49,965 nucleotides of DNA from contig JASCPI010000038.1 of assembly GCA_029959555.1 (NCBI GenBank), positions 1 through 49,965 on the forward strand. Direction: 5' to 3'. Shown in pieces: positions 25,526-33,555 of the stretch; position 1 is the stretch's first letter, and the number at the start of each line of letters is the position of its first letter. The notes beneath the pieces were generated by a model. It saw only the letters and a program-made list of their open reading frames with translations, made no database searches and was not told the origin of the DNA. The DNA is from Lysobacteraceae bacterium PS02065 (GTDB lineage: Bacteria > Pseudomonadota > Gammaproteobacteria > Xanthomonadales > Rhodanobacteraceae). The translations under genes were made by a program, and so were the position numbers.

Positions 25526-28500
25526 TCAGCGCGTCTTGGCCAGTGTCACGACGACGTCGGCTTTCGCGTTCGTCAGGCGCAGTTCGCCATCCTTCCACGT
25601 CGCGTTGCGGCCGTCGACGCGCGTACGCGCCGGCACGAGGTCGGGCGGCAGCGTGAGCACCCAGCCACCCGGCGGCACGCGCGCGGCGTCGCCGCGCAGC
25701 GACATGCGGATGCGCTCGCCGTCGCGGCGCAGCGTGTAGCCGAGCACGCCGTACGGCGTGTGCAGGCCGTCGAGCGTGATGCCGGTCGCGTCGATCCAGT
25801 CGGAGGTGAGGCCGCCGCCGAGCACGACGGCGCGGTCCGACACGCGCTCGTAGGCGAACAGATCGAGCGCGGCGCGGATGAAGTCCGAGGCGACCCAGCC
25901 GTGCGGCATGTCGCCGATGAAGCGCGGCTCGCGTGCGTCGCGGCCGACCACTTCGGCCCACTGGTTCCAGGCCTGCGGGCGACGGTCGCCGAAGAAGAAC
26001 GCGATCGCCTCGTGCGCGCGACCGCGCCAGCCCAGGCGCACGAAGGCCGAGACGTTGCGCCACTCGTACGGTGTGTAGTCCTTCCACGCACGCTGGCCGT
26101 CGCGGCGCTCGACGAACTCGCGCCAGTAGCGCTCGAACGTCGCCTCGAGCATCGCCGGCGGCAGGTGCTCGCGCTCGCCGCCCGGCGACAGGGCCATCGT
26201 CGTGGAGGTCGCATCGAAGTCGCCGAGATCGGCCGCGCCCGGAATGAACGTGATGCCGAAGCGCTTCGCGCTCGCGTCGAGCGAGGCGAGGATGTCGGCG
26301 CGGAACGCGTCGCGCGAGAGTGCCAGGCGCGTCGCGTCGGCGTCGCGGTCGAGCTGGCGCGCGAGCGTCTCGGCGCTGGTGTAGCCGATCAGGCCCCAGA
26401 AGTTGTCCCAGTGCGAGTAGGCCGGCTTGGCCGAATAGCCTTCGTGGCTGATCGACGGTGGCAGCAGGCCGTAGCGCTCGGTGCCGCGGTTGGCGTCGGT
26501 GCGTTCGCTCGCGCGCAGCTCGTCCATGTAGCGCGTGGCCTTGTCGACGTGCGGCCACATCGCCTCGGCGAGCGCGCGGTCCTGCGTGTAGCGCGCGACT
26601 TCGGCGGCGAGGAACGCGAGCTCGCCGTGGCTGTCGTTCTCGGGCACGGGATCCGAACCGCGCGCGTCGACGCAGCACGGCACCTTGCCGTTGGCGAACT
26701 GGAACGGCGCGTACCACTCGAGGAACTCGCGTGCCTCGGTCGCATGGCCCATGCGCAGCAGCGCTTCCGACGTCATCGCGCCGTCGCGGATCCACGAGCG
26801 CGCGTAGGAGCGCGTGCCGGGGCGGATCTTCACGCCGTCACGGTTGATCAGCACGTGTGCCAGCGAGGTGCGCAGCGTGTCGACGAGCGGCTGCATGCCC
26901 GCCGGTCCGGTCAGCTTCACGCGGTCGAGCTTGGCGCGCCAGTCGGCGGCGACGTTGCCACGCTGCACGTCGACCCAGCCCTGCAGCGCATCGGACGGCA
27001 GCTTCGGCGTACGCGGTGTACCGCTCAGCGGGATGTCGAGCGTGATCGTGCGCGACGCCCTGGGTTCGAGCTCGAGACGATAGACCAGCGCACCGGAGGC
27101 GAGGCCGGTGTCGTCGCGCACGAACGTCGCGTCGGGTAGGCGATCGCTCGACAGGTGGTGAGCGACCATGTCCTGGTCGAACGGCGTCGCGAAGAACGAC
27201 GTCGGCGCGACCAGCGGCCACACGCGAGGCTTGCCGTCGACGTTGACGCTGCGGCCGTCGAACCCGAGTTCACGGATCGGGCTGACGCCGCCCGGCGTGG
27301 TCAGGAACTGCACGGGCGGGTTGACCTGGAACGGCTGCACCGCGAGGGCGAGCGTGAGCGTCTTCGGTGCGTCCGTGTCGTTGCCGAGCGTATAGGTCGC
27401 GAACAGGCGCGAGGTGTCGGTGTCGCCCTGCGCGAACGCGTCGATGTCCAGGTGCCATGACGGCGTGCCGTCGCGCGCACCGTCCCAGCGCACGCCCGGC
27501 ATCGGCAGATGCGCGTCGGCGAGGCGCTGCGTGATCGCGACATCGGCCCACGAGCGTGGCGGCGTGCCTTCCGCATCGGAGTCGCGCACGAACGGCGTGA
27601 TCGAGAAGCCTCCGCGCGCGACCTCGATCGCGCCGTCCTCGCCGATGAGGCCGCTCTCGTGGCCGCCGTCGATGCCGACCAGCGTCCAGTAGGTCTGCTC
27701 GCCCGAGAAGCCGCGCGGATACTGGCCGCGTGGTGCGTTCGCGGCGATCGCCTGCAGGAACGTGTTCGGCGTCGCACCGACGGCGATGTCCTGCACGTCG
27801 ATGGCGGAGAGTGCGTATTCGCTGCCGGGACCGTCGTGCAGCACGAGGCGCAGGCGACGCGCCTCGGACTCGGTGAGCAGCAGGTGGTCGACGCCGCCGT
27901 TGCCGCGTTCGACGTGGCGCAGCGTGCGCCAGCGCCGGCCATCGTCGGAGGCCTCGACGTCGTAGCGGCTCGCGTAGGCGCCATCGGCCCAGTGCAGTGC
28001 CAGCGCGCCGAACTCGCGTGGGCGCGTGAAGTCGATCGTGAGCGTGCGCGGCGTGCCCGCGCGACGCGTCGTGCGCCAGGCGGTCGCGTCGTCGGGCGGC
28101 GTGCCCACGAGGCCGGCCGGGACACGCCCGGCATCGGAGGTGAGCTTCGGCGCGGGCCACGTCGCCGGCGCGGGATCGCGCTCGGCGAGGCGCAGGTCGC
28201 GCAGGCAGACCTCGCCCTTGCCGCCCGTGTTCGCGTAGATCGTGAACTCGACGAACTGCGTGCGGCGCAGCGTCTTGTCCTCGAGCGGCCCCCAGGCCGG
28301 GGAGATGTGGCGCTTCTTGTAGCGCACGGGCGTCCATTCGGACGGGAACGTCGTCGAAGGCTTGCTGACCCACCAGACATTGTCGCCGCTGTCGTCGATG
28401 AGCTTGAACTCGAACTGGTTGGCCGGGCCGTTGCCGCGCACCTCGAATTCGAATGCGTAATCGGCCGGGAACGTGAGCGGCAGCGTGCGGCGCATCGCGG

Positions 28501-28714
28501 CGTGTCCGGACACGCCGTTGAAGTCGTAGTCCAGGCACAGCTCGCGATCGAGCGGTCGCAGCGTCGCCGAGACCTGGTCGGAGGCGAGGGCCTTCCACGG
28601 CTTCGGGTCACGGAAGTCGTCGATCACCTCGGCCGAAGCAAGCGTCGGCAGCGCGCCGAGCGAGACGACGGCGAGGAGCGCGCGCAGGGGAAGGCTGTCG
28701 GTGCGTGCGGGCAT
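25526..28714 (-). CDS. Large multidomain secreted glycosidase, family not assigned
   Basis: This 1062-residue exported protein (signal about 1-28, ending ASA) has, in order, a CBM11-like beta-sandwich (about 29-180), an F5/8-type discoidin domain (about 190-312), a beta-rich supersandwich-like region (about 335-600) and a helical (alpha/alpha)6 domain (about 600-960). A C-terminal beta domain (about 965-1062) completes it. The helical part carries WIRDGA (641-646), ENDSHGE (692-698), SHWDNFWG (767-774) and PHGWVASDF (937-945), a pattern shared with glucoamylase- and debranching-enzyme-like glycosidases. I cannot place it in a named GH family. It lies between the ABC permease genes and an exported hydrolase in a sugar-uptake locus, so it probably processes the same glycan. 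ATG 28714 follows CGGAG and gives the signal peptide. Confidence 0.85.
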   Translation of the reverse strand: MPARTDSLPLRALLAVVSLGALPTLASAEVIDDFRDPKPWKALASDQVSATLRPLDRELCLDYDFNGVSGHAAMRRTLPLTFPADYAFEFEVRGNGPANQFEFKLIDDSGDNVWWVSKPSTTFPSEWTPVRYKKRHISPAWGPLEDKTLRRTQFVEFTIYANTGGKGEVCLRDLRLAERDPAPATWPAPKLTSDAGRVPAGLVGTPPDDATAWRTTRRAGTPRTLTIDFTRPREFGALALHWADGAYASRYDVEASDDGRRWRTLRHVERGNGGVDHLLLTESEARRLRLVLHDGPGSEYALSAIDVQDIAVGATPNTFLQAIAANAPRGQYPRGFSGEQTYWTLVGIDGGHESGLIGEDGAIEVARGGFSITPFVRDSDAEGTPPRSWADVAITQRLADAHLPMPGVRWDGARDGTPSWHLDIDAFAQGDTDTSRLFATYTLGNDTDAPKTLTLALAVQPFQVNPPVQFLTTPGGVSPIRELGFDGRSVNVDGKPRVWPLVAPTSFFATPFDQDMVAHHLSSDRLPDATFVRDDTGLASGALVYRLELEPRASRTITLDIPLSGTPRTPKLPSDALQGWVDVQRGNVAADWRAKLDRVKLTGPAGMQPLVDTLRTSLAHVLINRDGVKIRPGTRSYARSWIRDGAMTSEALLRMGHATEAREFLEWYAPFQFANGKVPCCVDARGSDPVPENDSHGELAFLAAEVARYTQDRALAEAMWPHVDKATRYMDELRASERTDANRGTERYGLLPPSISHEGYSAKPAYSHWDNFWGLIGYTSAETLARQLDRDADATRLALSRDAFRADILASLDASAKRFGITFIPGAADLGDFDATSTTMALSPGGEREHLPPAMLEATFERYWREFVERRDGQRAWKDYTPYEWRNVSAFVRLGWRGRAHEAIAFFFGDRRPQAWNQWAEVVGRDAREPRFIGDMPHGWVASDFIRAALDLFAYERVSDRAVVLGGGLTSDWIDATGITLDGLHTPYGVLGYTLRRDGERIRMSLRGDAARVPPGGWVLTLPPDLVPARTRVDGRNATWKDGELRLTNAKADVVVTLAKTR

Positions 28715-28838
28715 GGTGGACTCCGTGGCGCGTGGGGTGGCGTGGATTCGAGGTGGTGTCATCGTGGGCGTGGTCGGCGCAGTTCCACCGCTCATCGCAT
28801 GGTGGTGTTGCATGGTGTCGGGGGCGATCGCCGAGGCG

Positions 28839-28867
28839 CTGGATCCCGGCCTTCGCCGGGATGACGG
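28839..28867. repeat. REP-like palindrome (VIPAKAGIQ type)
   Basis: CTGGATCCCGG...CCGGGATGACGG has a perfect 7-base core stem (ATCCCGG 28843-28849 with CCGGGAT 28856-28862). This is the widely distributed intergenic palindrome whose reverse-strand translation reads VIPAKAGIQ. It lies in the 232-base gap between malG-like and glycosidase genes of the same transcript direction, where it could stabilise the upstream ABC mRNA. A diverged copy is at 2511-2541. Confidence 0.8.
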
Positions 28868-28946
28868 CCTCCTCATGATCCGCATCGCGAGGCATGGCGA
28901 GGCGGTATCGTCTCCGGCACCCACGGGCCGCGCCTCCGCGGCGCCG

Positions 28947-29768
28947 TCATCCCTTCACGCTTCCGAGCAGAAGGCCCTGGATGTAGTAGCGCTGCAGCAC
29001 GAGGAACAGCAGCAGCACGGGCGTGATCGTCACGACCGAGCCGGCCATCATGAGCTCGTTGTCCATGACGTGCTCGCGAGACAGCGAGGCGAGCGCGACG
29101 GGCAGGGTCTGGTAGGTCTGGTCGCTGAGCACGATGAGCGGCCACATGAAGTCGTTCCAGCTCGCGAGGAACGTGAAGATCGCGAGCGTGACGATGATCG
29201 GCTTGAGCAGCGGCAGCACGATGCGCGCGAAGATGCGCAGTTCGCCGGCGCCGTCGATGCGTGCGGCCTCGAGCAGCTCGTCGGGAATCGAGCGCGCGTA
29301 CTGGCGCACGAGGAAGATGCCGAAGATGCCGGCCATCGCGGGCACGATGATGCCGCCGTAGCTGTTGACGAGGCCGAGCGACTTCATGAGCAGGAACAGC
29401 GGGATCATCGCGACCTGCGCAGGGATCACGAGCGCACCGAGCAGCGTCTTGAACAGGCGCTCGCGACCCTTGAAGCGCAGTTTCGCGAAGGCGTAGCCCG
29501 CGGCCAGGTTGAAGGCGAGCGACAGCAGCGTCACCGCGCTCGCGATGAACGCGCTGTTGGCGAGGTAGCGACCCATGCCGTCGCGCTCGAAGAGCTGCGT
29601 GTAGTTGGCGAGTGTCGGTGAACTCGGCAGCAGCGGCGGCGGGAACGCGCTCGCTTCGCCGGCCGGCATGAACGACACCGACAGCATCCACGCGAGCGGC
29701 GCGAGGCTCACGATCGCGAAACCGATCAGCAGGCCGTTGACGAGGACCTTGGCGAGACGCGGGTTCAC
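28947..29768 (-). CDS. Carbohydrate ABC permease, MalG type (CUT1)
   Basis: This 273-residue inner-membrane permease has six predicted helices and the EAA loop for ATPase contact (EAARIDGAGELRIFARIVLP, about 183-202). It imports a sugar together with the MalF-like partner and the lipoprotein binding protein encoded upstream. The GTG start overlaps the stop of the MalF-type gene (GTGA), indicating coupled translation. A 232-base gap with a REP-like palindrome follows before the glycosidase gene. No ATPase gene follows; the MsmX-type ATPase at 21148-22233 is the likely motor. Confidence 0.94.
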   Translation of the reverse strand: MNPRLAKVLVNGLLIGFAIVSLAPLAWMLSVSFMPAGEASAFPPPLLPSSPTLANYTQLFERDGMGRYLANSAFIASAVTLLSLAFNLAAGYAFAKLRFKGRERLFKTLLGALVIPAQVAMIPLFLLMKSLGLVNSYGGIIVPAMAGIFGIFLVRQYARSIPDELLEAARIDGAGELRIFARIVLPLLKPIIVTLAIFTFLASWNDFMWPLIVLSDQTYQTLPVALASLSREHVMDNELMMAGSVVTITPVLLLFLVLQRYYIQGLLLGSVKG

Positions 29769-30643
29769 GGCTGTTCCCCGCGGCGGCCGAGGCGCAGCAT
29801 CAGCGCCGTGACGCCGAGGATCAGCGCGAACAGCAGGAACGCGACGGCCGAGGCACGACCGAGGTTCCACCACTTGAAGCCTTCCTCGAACATGAAGTAC
29901 AACACGCTCGTGGTGCTCTGCAGCGGGCCGCCGCGCGTCATCACGTAGGGCTCGGCGAACAGCTGGAAATAGCCCGACGTGGTGATGATCGCGACGAGCA
30001 GCATGGTCGGCTTGAGCATCGGCAGCGTGATGTGGCGCAGCTGCTTCCAGAACGAGGCGCCGTCGATGCGTGCGGCCTCGTAGAGGTCGTGCGGGATCGC
30101 CTGAAGGCCGGCGAGCAGGATGATCATGTTGTAGCCGAAGTTCTTCCACACCGCGAACAGGATGATCGTCGGCATCGACCAGTCGGCACTGCCGAGCCAG
30201 TCGATCGGCGGGATGCCGACGAGGTCGAGCGTGTAGTTCACGAGGCCGTAGCGCGTGTGGAAGAAGTAGCGCCAGATCACCGCGACCGCGACGATCGTCG
30301 TGACCACGGGCGCGAACAGCGCGGTGCGGAAGAAGCCCTTGAAGCGCGCGAGCTTCGAATCGAGCAGCAGCGCGGCGGCGAGCGACACCGCGATCGACAG
30401 CGGCACGCCGACCAGCACGAAGTAGAACGTGTTGCCGAGCGACTGCCAGAACATCGGCGTGCGCAGCAGGTCGAGGTAGTTGCCGAGGCCGACGAAGCGC
30501 AGGTTGTCGCGGTCGGCGAGTGCGTAGAGATCGAAGTCAGTCAGGCTCAGCGCGAACGCGGCGAGCACGGGCAGCAGGAAGAACACGCCGATCACGGCGA
30601 GCGCGGGCGTCACGAACAGCCAGGCGGCGCGGTTCGGGCTCAC
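29765..30643 (-). CDS. Carbohydrate ABC permease, MalF type (CUT1)
   Basis: The 292-residue protein has six predicted transmembrane helices and the EAA loop YEAARIDGASFWKQLRHITL (about 208-227), as in UgpA/MalF-like permeases. It pairs with the MalG-type permease to form the import channel. Both its start (GTGA overlap with the binding-protein stop) and its end (GTGA overlap with malG-like) are coupled. This arrangement keeps subunit ratios fixed. Confidence 0.94.
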   Translation of the reverse strand: MSPNRAAWLFVTPALAVIGVFFLLPVLAAFALSLTDFDLYALADRDNLRFVGLGNYLDLLRTPMFWQSLGNTFYFVLVGVPLSIAVSLAAALLLDSKLARFKGFFRTALFAPVVTTIVAVAVIWRYFFHTRYGLVNYTLDLVGIPPIDWLGSADWSMPTIILFAVWKNFGYNMIILLAGLQAIPHDLYEAARIDGASFWKQLRHITLPMLKPTMLLVAIITTSGYFQLFAEPYVMTRGGPLQSTTSVLYFMFEEGFKWWNLGRASAVAFLLFALILGVTALMLRLGRRGEQP

Positions 30644-31953
30644 GGCGCGGCCTCCTTGCGGTGCTCGAGGATCCAGCGGCGCTTCTCGAGGATCGCGTCG
30701 ACCTCCCTATCGAGTGCGGCAAGTGTCTTCGCGGGATCCGCGCCACCGCGCGCGACGCGCTCGGCGGCGCGCTGCATCTCGATGACGATGCGCTCCCACT
30801 CGGCGACCTTCGGAGTCGGCTTGACGCGCTCGAGCTGCTCGCGGAACGCGGCGGCGTGGCGATCGTCGGCGAGCTGCGGATCGCTCCACACGCTGCGGCG
30901 TGGCGGCAGGTCGCCGGTGAGCTCGTGGAAGCGCAGCTGCACGGCCGGCTCGGCGAAGTACTCGATGAGCTTCCAGGCCGCGTCCTGCTTGTCCGACTGC
31001 CTGAACACGACGAGGCTGGTGCCGCCCGCGACGCTCGCGCCGGCGCCATCGGGGCCGGGCAGCGGCATCGTTGTCCACTTGTCCTGGAAGTCGGCCGGGA
31101 GGCGGCGCTGGAACTCGCCGATGTTCCACGGGCCGTTGATGTAGAACGCGAAGAAACCGCGCGAGAACTCGTTCCAGACGTTCGAGATCTGGGTGTCGCT
31201 CATGCGCGGTGCCCACTCGCTCGCGAACATGCCGGTGTAGAAGTCGAACGAGTCGCGGAAATCGGCGCTCGAGAAGTTGCCCCGCGTGTCGTCGTCCTTG
31301 AGCAGCGGTGCGTCCTTCTGGATCGCGAGGCTCAGCAGCGGGCCGAACTCGTCGAGCGGCAGCAGGATCGCATAGTTCTTCGCGCCGCCGAGCTGCTTGA
31401 CCGCAGCCATCGCGCGGCGCCATTCGTCCCAGTCACGTGGAGGCGAGTCGAAGCCGGCCTCGGCGAGCAGGTCCTTGCGGTAGAACACGAGGCGCGTGTC
31501 GACGTACCACGGCACGCCGAGCGTCGCGCCGTCGATGACGTTGGTATCCCAGATGCCGGGGAAGTAATCGTCGCGCGCGACCACCGACGATGCGGCGACA
31601 CGCGCGTCGAGCGGCTCGAGTGCATCGAGCGCGGCGAACTCGGCGACCCAGCTGTTGCCGAGCTGGCCGACATCGGGCAAGGCATCGCCCGCGAACGCGG
31701 TCAGCAGCTTCTCGTGCACGGCCGTCCATGGCAGCTGCTGCAGGCGCACGCGGATGTCGGGATGGCGGCGTTCGAACTCGGGCAGCAGCTCGGCGACGAC
31801 CTCGCCTTCGCGGCCCATCGCCCAGAACGTGATCGTCGTGCGCGTGTCGCGCGACGGCGCGCACGCCGCGAGCAGCGCGAGGCCGAGCGTGCAGACGCAC
31901 GCCGCGGCCGCGCGCCACGCGCGACGCGCGGCCATCGGCGTGGATCGCGTCAT
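30640..31953 (-). CDS. Sugar ABC transporter lipoprotein-type binding protein
   Basis: The 437-residue solute-binding protein (family 1, MalE/UgpB-like) would capture an oligosaccharide in the periplasm and deliver it to the MalF/G permeases. It has a lipoprotein signal with lipobox LLAAC (Cys31), a feature less usual in Gram-negatives. Family features include ITFWAMGREGEVVAELLPEFERRHPDI near the mature N-terminus, PWYVDTRLVFYRKDLLAEAGF in the middle and AWKLIEYFAEP towards the end. Its ATG overlaps the stop of the GH144-like gene (ATGA), and its own stop overlaps the next GTG. Aromatic residues suited to sugar stacking are frequent (WNEFSRGFFAFYINGPWN). Confidence 0.93.
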   Translation of the reverse strand: MTRSTPMAARRAWRAAAACVCTLGLALLAACAPSRDTRTTITFWAMGREGEVVAELLPEFERRHPDIRVRLQQLPWTAVHEKLLTAFAGDALPDVGQLGNSWVAEFAALDALEPLDARVAASSVVARDDYFPGIWDTNVIDGATLGVPWYVDTRLVFYRKDLLAEAGFDSPPRDWDEWRRAMAAVKQLGGAKNYAILLPLDEFGPLLSLAIQKDAPLLKDDDTRGNFSSADFRDSFDFYTGMFASEWAPRMSDTQISNVWNEFSRGFFAFYINGPWNIGEFQRRLPADFQDKWTTMPLPGPDGAGASVAGGTSLVVFRQSDKQDAAWKLIEYFAEPAVQLRFHELTGDLPPRRSVWSDPQLADDRHAAAFREQLERVKPTPKVAEWERIVIEMQRAAERVARGGADPAKTLAALDREVDAILEKRRWILEHRKEAAP

Positions 31954-33440
31954 GGCGTCTTCGCGGGCTCGGCGGGTTTCTCGAGCCAGCCGCCCGTGAA
32001 GCCGGCGCGCTCGAGGCCCTTGCGGATGTAGGGGTTCTTCTTCATGACCTCCCACACGAAGCCGTTGCGGTGGTTCTCGATCATGAGCACGATCGGGCCC
32101 TGGTCGATGCCGATGTAGTTGTCGTCGACCCATCCCACGTCGGGCACGATGTGGCCGGTCTTGATCTCGACGTCGGTCCAGTTGAAGCTCGGATTGATCG
32201 CGTCGATGAAGCCGTATTCGCGGTAGATGTGCTCGCCGTAGCGTGCCTTGAAGGCCTCGATCGCGGGGATCACGATGTCGGGCGCGAACGCGATCGACGC
32301 GGCTGCGGCGGTCGGCGCGAGGGTGCCGTCGTCGTAAGGATCGGCGAGGCCGGCACCGCGCGCGGAGTAATGGCGGAACTCGCGTGGCGTCAGGTTGTAG
32401 ATCTGTGTCGTCACGGCCGGGCCGTCGCTCGCGGTGAGGCCCCAGATCGTCTCGCCGTAGTCCTTCCAGCCCATCGGGTTGGCGATCGCGTAGTTGCGCT
32501 GGGCGACCGTCGCGCGACGGCTGTTCTCGAAGTAGTCGAAATCGTGCTCGCGCATCCACTCGTCGCGGATGCCGCGGAAGTCCACCCACGAATGCGAATA
32601 CTGGTGGCCGAAGTGCGGGCCGAAGGCGAGGTACTTCTCGCCGTGGAACTCGCCGTAGGAGTGATCGTAGGTCTTCGTCCACGCGGTCCACGCGGCCGGA
32701 TCGACCGGATGCGTCGGCGAACCGAGCGCGAGGATGTAGACGAGCATGGCCTCGTTGTAGCCGATCCAGTCGTGGCTGATGACGCCGTCTTCCGGCACCC
32801 AGCCCATCGAGATCAGCGGCGAGCGCTCCTGCAGCCACGGCCATTCGACGCGGCGGTAGATCGCATCGGCGAGCGCGCGGATCTGCACCTCGTCGGCGTC
32901 GGCACCGTCGTAGTAGCTCTGCGCGAACAGCACGCCGCCGAGCAGCAGCGCCGTGTCGACCGAGGACACCTCGACCCAGCGCGCGTAGCGCAGTCCGTTG
33001 GCGAGGCCGAGGAAGTGATAGAAGAAGCCGTGGTGGCCGGCATCGTTCTCGATGCTCGGGCCCTGTGGCAGGTCGTGCAGGAAGCGCAGCACCTTGAGCG
33101 TGCGCGCGCGGGCTTCGTCGCGCGTGACCCAGCCGCGTTCGACGCCGATGCCGTAAGCGGTGAGGCCGAAACCGATGGCCGCGATGCTCGAGAACGGCTC
33201 GACGTGCGGTGTGCGGTCGGGGATGAGGCCGTTGTCCTCGCGCGTGTGGTCCCAGAACCACTGGAACGAGCGCTTCTGGAGGTCCTCGACCGAGGCGGGC
33301 AGCGCGGGCGCTTCCGGCTTCGGCGTGGTGTCGGCCGTGGCGGCCGGAGCCGGCGCGCTGGCCGACGGCGGTGCGGGAGAGGTGCAGCCGGCGAGTGTCA
33401 CGGCGGCGGCGAGCAGGGCAGGGGCGAAACGGAAGGCCAT
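31950..33440 (-). CDS. Lipoprotein glycosidase of the GH144/PF10091 'glucoamylase-like' family
   Basis: The 496-residue protein has lipobox LAGC (Cys19), an Ala/Pro-rich linker, then an (alpha/alpha)6 domain at about 50-470. The start LQKRSFQWFWDHT, the middle SWVDFRGIRDEW and the late IDQGPIVLMIENHRNG are characteristic of the Pfam 'putative glucoamylase' family (PF10091/COG5368). Characterised members of this family in GH144 are endo-beta-1,2-glucanases. The enzyme probably cuts a glucan at the outer membrane or periplasm face and feeds oligosaccharides to the ABC importer, whose binding-protein gene overlaps its stop. Activity on beta-1,2-glucan is inferred by family. Two hairpins separate it from the upstream TonB receptor gene. 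Confidence 0.88.
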   Translation of the reverse strand: MAFRFAPALLAAAVTLAGCTSPAPPSASAPAPAATADTTPKPEAPALPASVEDLQKRSFQWFWDHTREDNGLIPDRTPHVEPFSSIAAIGFGLTAYGIGVERGWVTRDEARARTLKVLRFLHDLPQGPSIENDAGHHGFFYHFLGLANGLRYARWVEVSSVDTALLLGGVLFAQSYYDGADADEVQIRALADAIYRRVEWPWLQERSPLISMGWVPEDGVISHDWIGYNEAMLVYILALGSPTHPVDPAAWTAWTKTYDHSYGEFHGEKYLAFGPHFGHQYSHSWVDFRGIRDEWMREHDFDYFENSRRATVAQRNYAIANPMGWKDYGETIWGLTASDGPAVTTQIYNLTPREFRHYSARGAGLADPYDDGTLAPTAAAASIAFAPDIVIPAIEAFKARYGEHIYREYGFIDAINPSFNWTDVEIKTGHIVPDVGWVDDNYIGIDQGPIVLMIENHRNGFVWEVMKKNPYIRKGLERAGFTGGWLEKPAEPAKTP

Positions 33441-33466
33441 CGGGAATCTCTCGGTGGGAAGAAAGA

Positions 33467-33497
33467 GCGGCCGCCGTGCCGAGACAGCGGCGGCCGC
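33467..33497 (-). terminator. Terminator-like hairpin ahead of the GH144-like gene
   Basis: GCGGCCGCCG (33467-33476) pairs perfectly with CGGCGGCCGC (33488-33497) around an 11-base loop. On the minus strand it is followed by a pyrimidine run TCTTTCTTCC. It lies 26 bases before the GH144-like start, leaving little room for a separate promoter, so it is likely an attenuator that lowers downstream expression relative to the TonB receptor. Confidence 0.6.
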
Positions 33498-33522
33498 GAA
33501 AGGCTCTGGAGTCTGCTTGGAT

Positions 33523-33549
33523 GGCGCGCCGCCGCGAAGGCGGCGCGCC
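33523..33549 (-). terminator. Hairpin right after the TonB-receptor gene
   Basis: GGCGCGCCGCC (33523-33533) and GGCGGCGCGCC (33539-33549) form a perfect 11-base stem with a 5-base loop, six bases beyond the TonB-receptor stop. It has no U-tract. It may block 3' exonucleases or act together with the second hairpin at 33467-33497. Confidence 0.6.
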
Positions 33550-33555
33550 GCTGGA

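Noticed and set aside
31950..33440. Reading the PF10091 protein as a starch-degrading glucoamylase
   Set aside because: The family name is historical; the recognisable relatives are GH144 endo-beta-1,2-glucanases and no amylase-type genes are nearby.
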